Below, piece by piece: positions 23,843 through 32,546 of a stretch of DNA of 64,000 nt (within the stretch, counting starts at the first letter, position 1; every line of letters begins with the position of its first letter). Below the pieces are notes generated by a model, which was not told the origin of the DNA, searched no databases, and saw nothing but the letters and a program-made list of their open reading frames with translations. Both the position numbers and the translations under genes were made by a program. Location of the stretch: contig OZ257146.1 in NCBI GenBank assembly GCA_965279255.1, forward strand, positions 2,790,001-2,854,000, written 5' to 3'. Origin of the DNA: CAMFLJ01 sp965279255. GTDB lineage: Bacteria; Actinomycetota; Acidimicrobiia; Acidimicrobiales; Acidimicrobilacustridaceae.

Positions 23843-25261
23843 TCAGACGGGGGCCTGGAGACGCTCGGAGGCGGTGCGGTGACGGGCGAGCATCTCGTCG
23901 ACACCGAAGGCGGTCGGGGCGCCGTCCTCGATGACCGACCGGCCGGCGACCACGGTGTGCCGGGCGTCGACCGGGCCGCAGCGCAGCCAGGCGTCGATCG
24001 GGTCGGAGATGGCGCCGGCGAAGCGGACGCCCTCCAGCGGCCAGCAGACGAGGTCGCCGACAGCGCCGACCGACAGCTCGCCGATCTCGCCCTCGCGCCC
24101 CAGGCAGCCGGCGCCGCCGCGGGTGGCGATCTCCAGCGCGGTGCGGGCGCCCATGGCCGCCGGGCCGTGGCGGAGCTTCCCGAGCAGCATGGCGTTGCGG
24201 GCCTCCATCCACAGCGACGCGGAGTCGGCCGAGGCCGAGCCGTCGCAGCCGAGGCCGACCTTCACCCCGGCCGCCCGCAGCTCGGCCACCGGGGAGAGGG
24301 CCCCGGCGCCGCCGACCATCATGTTCGAGCTCGGACAGTGGGCCGCACCGACGCCGGCCGCACCGAGGCGGGCGATCTCGGCGCCGTTCGGGAAGATGCA
24401 GTGCGCCACCCACGAGCGGTCGCTCATCCAGCCGACCGCCTCGAAGTGCTCGACCGTGCGGCAGCCGAAGGTCTCCATGGCGAACGTGTCCTCGTCGGCG
24501 TCCTCGGCCAGGTGGGTGTGGAGGCGGACGTCGAGGCGCTCGGCCAGCTCCGCCGTCTTCACCATCAGCTCGGGGGTGACCGAGAACGGCGAGCAGGGAG
24601 CGAGGGCGATGCGCACCATCGCCCCGTGCGAGGGGTCGTGCCACCTCTCGACCAGGCGCTGGGAGTCGGCGAGGATCGTGTCGTCGTCCTGCACGACCGA
24701 GTCGGGCGGGAGGCCGCCGTCCTTGACCGAAAGGCTCATCGAGCCGCGGGTCGGGTGGAAGCGCATGCCCAGCTCGACCGCCGCCTCGATCTCGGCGGAG
24801 ATGAGGTCGCCGGCGCCCTGCGGGTGGACGTAGAGATGGTCGGTCGTGGTGGTGCAGCCACCCATCGCCAGCTCGACCAGGCCGACCCACGCCGAGACGT
24901 AGGCCGCCTCCTCGTCGAGGCGAGCCCACTGGGGGTAGAGCGTGGTGAGCCAGGTGAACAGCGAGCCCTCGTTGGCGGCCCGATAGCTGCGGGTGAGGTT
25001 CTGGTAGATGTGGTGATGGGTGTTGATCAGGCCGGGCGTGACGAGGCAGCTGTCGGCCCGCAGCACCTTGTTCGCCTGCGGGGTCGGGTCGCCCGGGCCG
25101 CCGATGGCGGAGACGAGCCCGTCGGTGACGGCGATCCATCCGCCGGAGATCTCCCGGCGCTCGTCGTCCATCGTGGCGACCAGCTCGGCGCCGACGACGA
25201 GCAGGTCGACGGGGCGGTGGGCGGCGGGATCCGGTGACGCGGGCGCGGTGATGTCCGACAT
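23843..25261 (-). CDS. 8-oxoguanine deaminase / TrzA-AtzA family amidohydrolase
   Basis: Amidohydrolase of 472 residues with VTPGLINTHHHIYQNLTR (~80), a CTTTTDHLYVHP block, LHTHLAED, AHCIFPNGAEIARLG, GAAHCPSSNMM and GLGCDGSASAD. This order and the HHHIYQNLTR segment are typical of 8-oxoguanine deaminases, which make urate from 8-oxoguanine. The related hydroxyatrazine hydrolases are an alternative. ATG at 25261 in a divergent region shared with the MenC-like gene. The product, urate, would feed the purine catabolic genes elsewhere in the window. Confidence 0.85.
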   Translation of the reverse strand: MSDITAPASPDPAAHRPVDLLVVGAELVATMDDERREISGGWIAVTDGLVSAIGGPGDPTPQANKVLRADSCLVTPGLINTHHHIYQNLTRSYRAANEGSLFTWLTTLYPQWARLDEEAAYVSAWVGLVELAMGGCTTTTDHLYVHPQGAGDLISAEIEAAVELGMRFHPTRGSMSLSVKDGGLPPDSVVQDDDTILADSQRLVERWHDPSHGAMVRIALAPCSPFSVTPELMVKTAELAERLDVRLHTHLAEDADEDTFAMETFGCRTVEHFEAVGWMSDRSWVAHCIFPNGAEIARLGAAGVGAAHCPSSNMMVGGAGALSPVAELRAAGVKVGLGCDGSASADSASLWMEARNAMLLGKLRHGPAAMGARTALEIATRGGAGCLGREGEIGELSVGAVGDLVCWPLEGVRFAGAISDPIDAWLRCGPVDARHTVVAGRSVIEDGAPTAFGVDEMLARHRTASERLQAPV

Positions 25262-25335
25262 CCCCGGGACGATAGGGCCGCGCCCGTCCCGGTCCCAGGC
25301 CCCGCGATGACGTCTCCGTGAACTCGGCCAGGTCG

Positions 25336-25341
25336 TACGGT
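25336..25341 (+). promoter_or_regulatory. Putative -10 box TACGGT
   Basis: TACGGT ends 8 nt before the ATG at 25350 with no Shine-Dalgarno between, as in other leaderless starts in this window. Confidence 0.45.
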
Positions 25342-25349
25342 GGGCGGCC

Positions 25350-26510
25350 ATGCGGATCGACGAGGTGGAGCTGCGGGTCGTGGCCCTGCCGTTGCGCACC
25401 CCGTTCGTGGCGGCGCACGGCACGGTCGCCGTGCGCACCGCTGTGCTCGTGCGCGTCGCCGGGCCCGACGGCGAGGGCTGGGGCGAGTGCGCCGCGCTGC
25501 CGGACCCGACCTACACCGCGGAGTTCACCGACGGCGCGCTGCTGGCTCTGCGCGAGCACCTCGTCCCGCGCCTGTTCGACGCCGCGGCCCACCGCTCGAC
25601 CGGCCTCGGCGCCGCCGGTGTCGCGGCCGCGCTGGCCGGCGTGGTGGGCCATCCGATGGCGAAGGCCGCGATCGAGCTCGCCCTGCTCGACGCCGAGGGC
25701 CGGGCCACGGGCACCTCGCTCTCCCGCACCCTCTTCCCCCACGAGCCCGGGCCCGCCACCAGCGTGCCGGCCGGGGTCGCCGTGGGCCTGCTCCCCTCCC
25801 CCGACGCCGTGGCCACCGAGGTGGCCGCCCGGGTGGCCGAGGGCTACGACCGGGTGAAGCTGAAGATCGCACCCGGCCACGACCTCGACCACCTGCGGGC
25901 GGCCCGCGAGGCCGGCGGCCCCGATCTCGTGCTGATGGCCGACGCCAACGGTGCCTACCGCCTCGACGGCGAGCCCGGCGCCCCCGACGACGCCCGCCGC
26001 CTCGACGCGCTCGACCACCTCGGGCTCGGTCTGGCCTGCGTCGAGCAGCCCCTCGCCGCCGATGACCTCCTCGGTCACGCCGAGCTGGCCCGGCGCCTCA
26101 CCACCCCGATCTGCCTCGACGAGTCGCTCACCTCCCGGGCGCTCACCCAGCAGGCCCTCGACCTCGGCGCCTGCTCGGTGGTGTGCGTGAAGGCTCCCCG
26201 CTACGGGAGCTGGCTCACGGCGGCCGCGGTGCTCGACCACTGCCAGGGCAACGGCATCACCGCGTGGATCGGCGGCATGCTCGACACGGGTATCGGGCGC
26301 CTGGCCAACCTCGCCCTCGCCGCCCATCCGGGCGCCACGCTCCCCGGTGACCTCAGCGCCACGACCCGCTTCTTCACCGACGACGTCACGCCTCCGGTGG
26401 TGCTCGACGGCTCCTCGATCGACGTGCCGACCGGCCCGGGGCTGGGCGCCGCCGTCGACGGTGACGCGCTCGAGCGCCTCACCGTGTCGGTCGAACGCCT
26501 CCACCCCTGA
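25350..26510 (+). CDS. menC: Enolase-superfamily enzyme, o-succinylbenzoate synthase-like (MenC/NSAR)
   Basis: A 386-residue enolase-superfamily protein with the KxK base region VKLKIAPG, metal ligands in LMADANGAY, CVEQPL and CLDESL, the second lysine in CVKAPRYG and the WIGGMLDTGIGR barrel end. These match o-succinylbenzoate synthases of the menaquinone pathway, a group that also contains N-succinylamino acid racemases. No other men genes are nearby, so racemase activity on N-acyl amino acids is a real alternative and would suit the hydantoin/carbamoyl context. Leaderless-type start. Confidence 0.83.
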   Translation: MRIDEVELRVVALPLRTPFVAAHGTVAVRTAVLVRVAGPDGEGWGECAALPDPTYTAEFTDGALLALREHLVPRLFDAAAHRSTGLGAAGVAAALAGVVGHPMAKAAIELALLDAEGRATGTSLSRTLFPHEPGPATSVPAGVAVGLLPSPDAVATEVAARVAEGYDRVKLKIAPGHDLDHLRAAREAGGPDLVLMADANGAYRLDGEPGAPDDARRLDALDHLGLGLACVEQPLAADDLLGHAELARRLTTPICLDESLTSRALTQQALDLGACSVVCVKAPRYGSWLTAAAVLDHCQGNGITAWIGGMLDTGIGRLANLALAAHPGATLPGDLSATTRFFTDDVTPPVVLDGSSIDVPTGPGLGAAVDGDALERLTVSVERLHP

Positions 26511-26593
26511 CCCTCACCGGCGAACTGGTGGAGGTCCTCCCGGACACCGCTCAGGGAACGCGGTGGCCTCGCTCCGCGAGCAACGACCGGAGG
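26511..26593. other. Convergent gap with weak inverted repeat
   Basis: Between the MenC-like and mgsA genes. ACTGGTG near 26525 can pair with CACCAGT just before the mgsA stop. The ACTGGTGGAGGTC stretch shares CTGGTGGAGGTC with the hairpin at 14990. Confidence 0.35.
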
Positions 26594-27064
26594 TCACACC
26601 AGTGACGCTGCCTCATCGTCAGGTTGGCCGCCGAGCGCGGGGGCGACCCGGCGGAGGTAGGGCTCGCCGAACAGCCGGGAAGTGATCAGGAAGTCGGCGG
26701 TCGATCGGTTGCAGGCGATCGGCACGTTCCACACGACCGCGATCCGCAGCAGCGCGCGGACGTCGGGGTCGTGCGGTTGGGGCTCGAGCGGGTCCCAGAA
26801 GAAGAACAGGATGTCGATGCCGCCTTCCACGATCCGCGAGCCGATCTGCTGGTCACCGCCGAGCGGTCCGGATCGGAGCCGGTGGACGTCGAGGTCCAGT
26901 TCCCGGGCGATGAGCTGTCCCGTGTTGCCGGTGGCGTAGAGCTCGTGGCGGGCGAGCTCGTCGCGGTTGGCTGCGCACCACGCCAGCAGGTTGCGCTTCT
27001 CGTTGTCGTGGGCCACCAGTGCGAGGCGCTTGCGCGATGCCAAGGCGTGAGACTCGTTCGACAT
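26594..27064 (-). CDS. mgsA: Methylglyoxal synthase
   Basis: A 156-residue enzyme that converts dihydroxyacetone phosphate to methylglyoxal and phosphate. Signature blocks are all present: LALVAHDNEKRNLL, ATGNTGQLI, SGPLGGDQQIGSRI with the catalytic aspartate, and FFFWDPLEPQPHDPDVRALLR. The N-terminus and length are as expected for bacterial MgsA. It is a single leftward gene, and the C-terminal tail (~20 residues) is slightly longer than in E. coli. Confidence 0.95.
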   Translation of the reverse strand: MSNESHALASRKRLALVAHDNEKRNLLAWCAANRDELARHELYATGNTGQLIARELDLDVHRLRSGPLGGDQQIGSRIVEGGIDILFFFWDPLEPQPHDPDVRALLRIAVVWNVPIACNRSTADFLITSRLFGEPYLRRVAPALGGQPDDEAASLV

Positions 27065-27173
27065 GCGCTGACGATCGCATGCGCCCCTGGCCGGCCGATG
27101 AATGGAGGGTGGCCCACCGCCGAACGGCGCGGGACACCAGGGCCACGGTCGGCTCGAACGCCGGCGACGGGCC

Positions 27174-27527
27174 TCAGATGCCGACCGGCTCGGTCGCGGC
27201 GCGGTTCAGGACCGATTCGAGGACCATCAGACGACGGTGGAGGGCCACCCGGAGGTGGGCGGCACCGACGCGGACGGCCGAGCGGTCCCACTGGCGCAAC
27301 GGCGAGCGGGGTCGGCGTGGGACCTCGACGATGGCGAGGTAGTGGCTCCGAGCATCCGGTTCGAGCACGTCCAGCGCTGCGCTGTCGCACTGCCGTACCT
27401 GCAGCCAGACCTCGGCGAGCTGGCGGGCGTCGACGATCTCTCGGCTGCGGAGCTCGCGGAGGTGGACGAGGAGCTCGATGGCGAGGACTCGTTGGTCCTC
27501 GGGACGCGGTGTGGGGGTGGGCGACAT
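27174..27527 (-). CDS. Hypothetical protein, helical and Arg-rich
   Basis: A 117-residue unrecognised protein. It opens with an S/T/P segment, followed by helices such as VLAIELLVHLRELRSREIVDA and LRVALHRRLMVLESVL. It is rich in Leu and Arg and has one cysteine. I support it by a good GAGAGGTG ribosome site 5 nt before the ATG at 27527 and by the absence of a better frame on either strand. It is divergent from the ParB-like gene. The start of a regulatory role is speculation only. Confidence 0.5.
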   Translation of the reverse strand: MSPTPTPRPEDQRVLAIELLVHLRELRSREIVDARQLAEVWLQVRQCDSAALDVLEPDARSHYLAIVEVPRRPRSPLRQWDRSAVRVGAAHLRVALHRRLMVLESVLNRAATEPVGI

Positions 27528-27711
27528 GCGATCACCTCTCCGTGTTCGACCTCTCCCGGGGGTCCCGGAAGGGGCGACCGCAACGTAACGAGCTGCCATT
27601 TCGGCCAACTGACCCTGGCCCCAACGCCGCCGGAAATCGTGGTGAACCTCTCCGACCGCAACGCCCCACCCTGGCGGGCACCGATGCCGGGCGCCTGCTG
27701 GACTTGGCGGA

Positions 27712-28101
27712 ATGAGGAAGCAGTACAACTTCTGGCCGGGCCCGGTCGGACTCGACGCGTGGGACGTCGATCGACTGATCGAGCTGAGCCGCGACCTTCC
27801 GGTGACACAGGTGGCGGTGTCGTCGATCTGGGAGCTCGACATGCCGTACTGGTCACCCTCGCAGGCCCTCACGGTGCGCCAGATCGCCGACCACTTCCGG
27901 CTCGTTCGCGACGTCGATCCGTCGTACCCGATCATCCTGGCGGCGGACGGCCGGGTCATGGACGGCATGCATCGGGTGGTTCGGGCGCTGCTCGAGGGTC
28001 GGACGACGATCGCTGCGGTCCGGTTCGAGGTCCAGCCCGAGCCGGACTTCCGAAACTGCGTGCCCGAGGAGCTGCCCTATCCACTCGACGGGACGCAGTA
28101 G
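27712..28101 (+). CDS. ParB/Srx-fold-like hypothetical protein
   Basis: A 129-residue protein beginning MRKQYNFWPGPVGLDAWDVD. Its DGRVMDGMHRVVRALLEGR block resembles the GxxR/H catalytic or binding loop of ParB-like nuclease folds (sulfiredoxin superfamily). Similar proteins occur as stand-alone genes in many bacteria with no known role. It is too short for a chromosome-partition ParB and lacks an HTH. Confidence 0.72.
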   Translation: MRKQYNFWPGPVGLDAWDVDRLIELSRDLPVTQVAVSSIWELDMPYWSPSQALTVRQIADHFRLVRDVDPSYPIILAADGRVMDGMHRVVRALLEGRTTIAAVRFEVQPEPDFRNCVPEELPYPLDGTQ

Positions 28102-28121
28102 CGCGCCCGGAGCACGTCACC

Positions 28122-28895
28122 TCAGATCGGGTCGAGGCGGGCGGCGATCTCGCGGTACCTGGAGACCGGGATGAGGTGCACGCCGTCGAACGCTCCGGAG
28201 TCGCGCACCTCGTCCACCATGCGACAGGCGAAGTCGACGCCGGCGTTCCGGTCGGACTCGAGTGCCTCGATGAGCTCTGAGGGCACTGCGAGCTGCGGGA
28301 TGTCGGCTGACAGCTTGCGGGCCATCGTCGCCGACGGCGGTGCCATCACCCCGGCGTAGACCGGCCCGTCGAACTCGACCGTCTCTCGCCATGCCACCAG
28401 TTCCGGCACGGAGAACGAGACCTGCACGAAGAGCGCGTCGGCGTCGTGCTTCCAGGTCGGGAGCGGCCCGAGCTGGGCGGAGACGCCGAGGCTCAACGGC
28501 CCAGCGGAGGACCCGACCGACTGCTCGAATCGACGGGCCTCGGCCAACATCGAGCGCACCGTCAGGTCGTCGGATCGCTTGCCCGTCTCGGGGCGATCGC
28601 CGTAGACGAAGAGGAACTGGCTCACGCCGTAGGCAGCCGCAGTGAGCAGGTCGCGTCGGAAGCCGAGAACGTTGCGATCCCTGGCGTTCAGGCAGGCGAT
28701 GGCGTCGCCGCCCATCAGGCCGACCTCGTGGGCGACGGCGATGCTCGACACCGTCGCTCGACCGATGTGGTTGTCGGGGATGAGGAACGACGACGCGACG
28801 CGGCTCATCGAGCCGATCTGATGCCTGACGTGCATGAGGTCCGGCCGCGTCGCCGGCTCCACCTCGCACACGATCTTGAACTCTCGGCCGGACAT
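28122..28895 (-). CDS. Methylenetetrahydrofolate reductase-like protein
   Basis: A 257-residue TIM-barrel protein of the MTHFR superfamily: FKIVCEVEPATRPD at the start, LIPDNHIGRATVSSIAVAHEV, DAIACLNARDRNVLGFRRDL, FLFVYGDRP and ADALFVQVSFSVPEL. Classical MetF enzymes are ~290 residues and FAD-bound; this shorter form may work with another partner or on another one-carbon carrier. I chose the ATG at 28895; a GTG at 28934 would add 13 residues. It converges on the ParB-like gene. Confidence 0.75.
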   Translation of the reverse strand: MSGREFKIVCEVEPATRPDLMHVRHQIGSMSRVASSFLIPDNHIGRATVSSIAVAHEVGLMGGDAIACLNARDRNVLGFRRDLLTAAAYGVSQFLFVYGDRPETGKRSDDLTVRSMLAEARRFEQSVGSSAGPLSLGVSAQLGPLPTWKHDADALFVQVSFSVPELVAWRETVEFDGPVYAGVMAPPSATMARKLSADIPQLAVPSELIEALESDRNAGVDFACRMVDEVRDSGAFDGVHLIPVSRYREIAARLDPI

Positions 28896-29015
28896 CGCCG
28901 GAGGGTAGATCGGACCCGGGCCGACGGTCGCCACGTTTCGTTGCCTGCCTCGGGCGCCACCCGCCGCACGCGCTCACCGCGCTCAGAATCGGGGCGCTGA
29001 TCCGTCTGCACTGGC

Positions 29016-29642
29016 ATGGAGCTCACCGTTCAGACATTCCTGACCCTCGACGGCGTGATGCAGGCACCCGGCGGCCCGGACGAAGACCCCAGTGACGGCT
29101 TCAGCCACGGCGGCTGGTCGGCCTCCTTCGGCGACCCGGCCGTCGGCGAGTTCGTCACCGACCTCAACAGCCACGCCAGCGCGTTCCTGCTCGGGCGCCG
29201 GACCTTCGACATCTTCCGGGGCCACTGGCCGGATCACACCGACCCGTCCGACCCCATCGCCACAGCGATCAACACGCTCCCCAAGCACGTCGTGTCCAAC
29301 TCCCTCGGCGAGGCCGACGCCACGTGGCGCGGCGAGCACCCGGACACGGCTCAGCTGGTGACCGGCGACGTCGTCACCGCGGTGCAGGCCCTCAAGGACG
29401 AGCCCGGCGACGAGCTGCAGATCTGGGGAAGCGGCCGACTCCTCCAGACGCTCCTGCGCCACGGGCTGGTCGACCGCTTCCGCCTGATGACCTATCCACT
29501 CGTGCTGGGATCGGGTCGCCGCCTGTTCGAGGAAGGCATCCTCCCGACGACCATGCGTGCGGTGGAGCTCACCACGACCGACCTCGGCACGGTCATCGCC
29601 ACCTACGAGCCGGCGGGCCCGGTGCGCTACGGCGAGATGTGA
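29016..29642 (+). CDS. Dihydrofolate reductase-family (RibD C-terminal-like) protein
   Basis: A 208-residue protein of the RibD/DHFR-like family. It has TFLTLDGVMQAPGGPDED at the start, the LLGRRTFDIFRGHWP segment for nucleotide binding, LQIWGSGRLLQTLL and a terminal YEPAGPVRYGEM. These stand-alone NADPH-dependent reductases are common in actinobacteria, and the substrate is usually unknown. Single gene in the same direction as the amidohydrolase 88 bp downstream. Confidence 0.88.
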   Translation: MELTVQTFLTLDGVMQAPGGPDEDPSDGFSHGGWSASFGDPAVGEFVTDLNSHASAFLLGRRTFDIFRGHWPDHTDPSDPIATAINTLPKHVVSNSLGEADATWRGEHPDTAQLVTGDVVTAVQALKDEPGDELQIWGSGRLLQTLLRHGLVDRFRLMTYPLVLGSGRRLFEEGILPTTMRAVELTTTDLGTVIATYEPAGPVRYGEM

Positions 29643-29730
29643 CCCCAGGGTGGTCGACAGCGCCGCCGGGGTCGGCTAATCCCTGGGGACCGACGCTCGT
29701 GGCCACGGGCGTCGAACCGCAGGAGGTCCG

Positions 29731-30954
29731 ATGGGGCGGCTCATCCTCACCAACGCCACCGTGCTCGACGGGGAGCACCCCGCCGTCACCGACCGCACCG
29801 TCGTGATCGTCGGCGGGCGCATCGAGTCGGTCGACGGCCCCGATGCCCCCGCACCGGACCTCGCGTCAGGACCGGACGACCTGGTCGTCGACCTGGCCGG
29901 GCGCACGGTGATGCCGGGCATGGCCACCTGCCACTTCCACTCGACCTACCACGAGCTGGGCTCCACCCAACTGCCGTACGGCAGCGAGGAGCCGCCCGCC
30001 TACATGGCCCTGCAGTCGCACCGGAACATGATGGAGGCGCTGCGCTGGGGCTACACGACGGTCGTCGGCGCCGGAGCGGGCCAGGACGTCGAGCCGGGGG
30101 TCGACCTGGCCATCCGGCGGGGGCTGGTGCCGGGGCCACGGGTCGTGCCGTGTGGGCGCGAGCTCAGCACCACCGCCCACAGCAACGACGTCGTGCCCTG
30201 GTACTGGGACATGCCGGGCAGTGGCGCGGTGTGGATCTGCGACGGGCCCGACGAGTTCCGTCGTGGGGTGCGCGAGCAGGTCAAGCGCGGCGCCCGGATC
30301 ATCAAGCTCTTCGTCACCGGCGGCCACGGCACCACGTCGCCCAAGTCCCGCACGGAGATGACCCGCGACGAGCTCGCCGCCGCCATCGACGCCGCCCACG
30401 AGAAGGACGTGCTGATCCGCGGCCACCTCGCCAACAAGGCGGCGATCATGATGGCGCTGGAGCTGGGGATCGACGTGGTCGACCACTGCGACGACATGGA
30501 CGACGAGGTGATCGCCGCCTGCGTCGAGACCGGGGCCTTCGTGGTGCCGAGCATCTACTTCCCGAAGGTGTTCGTCGACTTCTTCCCCGACAACAAGGCC
30601 GAGCTGGCCCGCATGTACGAGGTCCTCCCCCGGGCCGATGCCGCCGGCGTCCGCCTCCTGCTCGGCGACGACTACGGCGCCATCAACTTCCCCCATGGCT
30701 CCTACGGCGGCGAGCTGCACACCTACGTCGAGGACGCCGGCATCGACCCGCTCGCGGTACTGCGCTGGGCGACGGTGAACGGCGCGGCCCTGACCGGGCG
30801 CAGCGAGGACCTCGGCACGGTCGCCCCCGGCAAGCTGGCCGACCTCCTGGTGGTCGACGGCGACCCGTCGACTGACATCTCGGTGCTCGCCGACGTGCCT
30901 CCGGTCGCCGTGCTCAAGGGCGGCGAGGTCGTCGCCGGCGCCCTGCCCGTCTGA
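29731..30954 (+). CDS. Amidohydrolase-family protein (imidazolonepropionase/prolidase-like)
   Basis: A 407-residue metal-dependent hydrolase with the HxH site MATCHFHSTYHE (~65), a possible carboxylated lysine in IIKLFVTGG, histidines in IRGHLANK and VDHCDDMDD, and the aspartate in LLLGDDYGA. A terminal GKLADLLVVDGDP block follows. This resembles imidazolonepropionase-like and Xaa-Pro dipeptidase amidohydrolases. AGGAGG precedes the ATG at 29731. It is the fifth amidohydrolase-fold enzyme in the first 31 kb, but sits alone. Confidence 0.82.
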   Translation: MGRLILTNATVLDGEHPAVTDRTVVIVGGRIESVDGPDAPAPDLASGPDDLVVDLAGRTVMPGMATCHFHSTYHELGSTQLPYGSEEPPAYMALQSHRNMMEALRWGYTTVVGAGAGQDVEPGVDLAIRRGLVPGPRVVPCGRELSTTAHSNDVVPWYWDMPGSGAVWICDGPDEFRRGVREQVKRGARIIKLFVTGGHGTTSPKSRTEMTRDELAAAIDAAHEKDVLIRGHLANKAAIMMALELGIDVVDHCDDMDDEVIAACVETGAFVVPSIYFPKVFVDFFPDNKAELARMYEVLPRADAAGVRLLLGDDYGAINFPHGSYGGELHTYVEDAGIDPLAVLRWATVNGAALTGRSEDLGTVAPGKLADLLVVDGDPSTDISVLADVPPVAVLKGGEVVAGALPV

Positions 30955-30967
30955 CGGGCACCCAGCC

Positions 30968-30984
30968 GGCCGAGCCACTCGGCC
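30968..30984. terminator. Hairpin GGCCGAG-CCA-CTCGGCC
   Basis: Perfect 7-bp arms with a 3-nt loop in the 42-bp gap between convergent genes. Likely bidirectional terminator. Confidence 0.55.
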
Positions 30985-30996
30985 CAACCAGCTCGG

Positions 30997-32088
30997 TCAG
31001 CGGCGCAGCGTCTCGCCGGTGTCGACGACCTCGAAGGCGCTGCCGGGCACGAGCTTGAGCTGGTTCAGGTCGTCGTCGTCCCAGCGCGTGTCGGCGGCAC
31101 CGGAGATGAACCAGTTGCTGCCGTTGTCGGCGACGATCATCCCGTACTTCTTCAGCGCGGTGAGGATGACGAGCGCATCGCCGTGGTACGGCGAGAGGTC
31201 GAAGCCGGCGCTGAGCCGCAGGCGCAGGCCCATCGGCGGAAGGTTGGCGTTCGTCGACGACGACGCGAAGTGCGTGGCGGGGTGCAGGTACGCGGCCTGG
31301 GACCTCGAGACGGTGAAGCGCAGGGCGTGGTCGATGTGCCCGCTCTTCACCTCGTCGTAGCGAACCAGGCCGGGGAAGATCGGCAGACCGGCAGCATCAG
31401 CTGAGGTCCAGCCCTCGGGCCGCAGCGCGTTGGACGTGAGGTCGAACACGGCACCCGATGCGGCCGTCCAGCCCGAGGAGCCGGGGCTCGAGGCGTACAG
31501 CTCATAGAGCTTGCAGTTGTCACGGTCGACGGCCAGCACGTGGGCATCGCCCGCACCGTCGCCTTCGATCGGAGCGGTCAGCGGGATCGGGTACGGGCCC
31601 GGGTCGCTCTCGTCGCCGTAGGCGTTGAACGCCACCGGGACCAGCGGCTGGGTGCCGGGCACCGTGATGTAGGGGATGCCGTAGGCGCCGCCGCCGCCGA
31701 AGTCGGCGTGGAGCTTGGTGGTGGAGCCGATCGAGGCGACGTAGTTGGCCGAGTTGCCGTGCACCGGCAGCGCGGACACGTCGCGGTTCCACGCGTTGTC
31801 GGCGGGGAAGACCCGGCACGACCCCAGCGAGCCGTTCTGCGCCCAAGGTCCGCTCGCCCCGGTCGTCGTCGTGGTGGTCGACGCCGTGCTGCTGGTGGAC
31901 GTGCTCGACGTCGAGGTCGAGGTGGACGAGGTGCTCGTCGTCGACGAGCTCGTCGTGGTCGAGGCGGGCGCCTTCGTCGTGCTGGTCGTGGTGGTGGGCG
32001 TCGCCGTGCCGGGGTCGGGCGCCGCGCACGCACCGACGCAGAGCGCTGCTGCCGTGACAGACGCGACGAACAGCGAACCCCGACCCAT
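30997..32088 (-). CDS. Predicted lipoprotein with long Ser/Thr linker
   Basis: A 363-residue exported protein. A signal segment (SLFVASVTAAALCVGAC) with a lipobox-like GAC leads into a ~50-residue linker made almost only of Ser and Thr. A globular domain follows, starting CRVFPADNAWNRDVSALPVHGNSA and containing ADFGGGGAYGIPY, HVLAVDRDNCKLYELY and HALRFTVSRS. The domain is a recognisable but functionally unknown family in actinobacteria and acidobacteria. The linker suggests that the domain stands off the cell surface. Confidence 0.76.
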   Translation of the reverse strand: MGRGSLFVASVTAAALCVGACAAPDPGTATPTTTTSTTKAPASTTTSSSTTSTSSTSTSTSSTSTSSTASTTTTTTGASGPWAQNGSLGSCRVFPADNAWNRDVSALPVHGNSANYVASIGSTTKLHADFGGGGAYGIPYITVPGTQPLVPVAFNAYGDESDPGPYPIPLTAPIEGDGAGDAHVLAVDRDNCKLYELYASSPGSSGWTAASGAVFDLTSNALRPEGWTSADAAGLPIFPGLVRYDEVKSGHIDHALRFTVSRSQAAYLHPATHFASSSTNANLPPMGLRLRLSAGFDLSPYHGDALVILTALKKYGMIVADNGSNWFISGAADTRWDDDDLNQLKLVPGSAFEVVDTGETLRR

Positions 32089-32180
32089 GGGCCCCTATCG
32101 GCAGGTCACGGCACGACCTTGAGCAGCATCGTCCTCACCGCGCAGATTTCCCTTGCACGAGCCGTCGGCCCGCGCGAACG

Positions 32181-32198
32181 TACAACCTTATGGTTGTA
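32181..32198. promoter_or_regulatory. ArsR-type operator TACAACC-TTAT-GGTTGTA
   Basis: Perfect 7-bp arms around a 4-nt spacer. The ATG of the ArsR gene (32190) lies inside it. Position and form indicate autorepression at a leaderless start. Confidence 0.7.
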
Positions 32199-32546
32199 GA
32201 TCAGTCCTCCGACGCCGAGATCGACCGCATCTTCCACGCCCTCGCCAACAGCGTCCGGCGCGACATCCTCGCCCTCGCCGTCGAGGGCGGGTACAGCGTG
32301 TCGACCCTGGCGAAGCGCTACCCGATGAGCTTCGCCGCCGTGCAGAAGCACGTCGCCGTGCTCGAGGGGGCCGGGCTCATCACCAAGGTGCGGAGCGGGC
32401 GCGAGCAGCTCGTGCGCACCGACCTCGACACCGTCGAGCGGGCCCGGGTGCTCCTCGACGGCATCGAAGAGCTGTGGCGGGCGCGGGTGGACCGGATCGA
32501 CGACCTGTTGGCAACCGAGAAGCGAACCACTGGAGGAGAACGATGA
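32190..32546 (+). CDS. ArsR-family transcriptional regulator
   Basis: A 118-residue winged-helix protein: ALANSVRRDILALAVEGGYSVSTLAKRYPMSFAAVQKHVAVLEGAGLITKVRSGRE (read in parts) is the ArsR HTH. There is no cysteine, so it does not sense metal by the classical thiol site. It overlaps the SRPBCC gene by 4 bp (ATGA), the widespread ArsR-SRPBCC pair. A palindrome at its own start codon is the likely operator. Confidence 0.9.
   Translation: MVVDQSSDAEIDRIFHALANSVRRDILALAVEGGYSVSTLAKRYPMSFAAVQKHVAVLEGAGLITKVRSGREQLVRTDLDTVERARVLLDGIEELWRARVDRIDDLLATEKRTTGGER

Noticed and set aside
23712..26504. 930-codon open frame on the minus strand
   Set aside because: It is a shadow of the 8-oxoguanine deaminase and MenC-like genes. 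Its translation is low-complexity Gly/Arg/His and has no domain.
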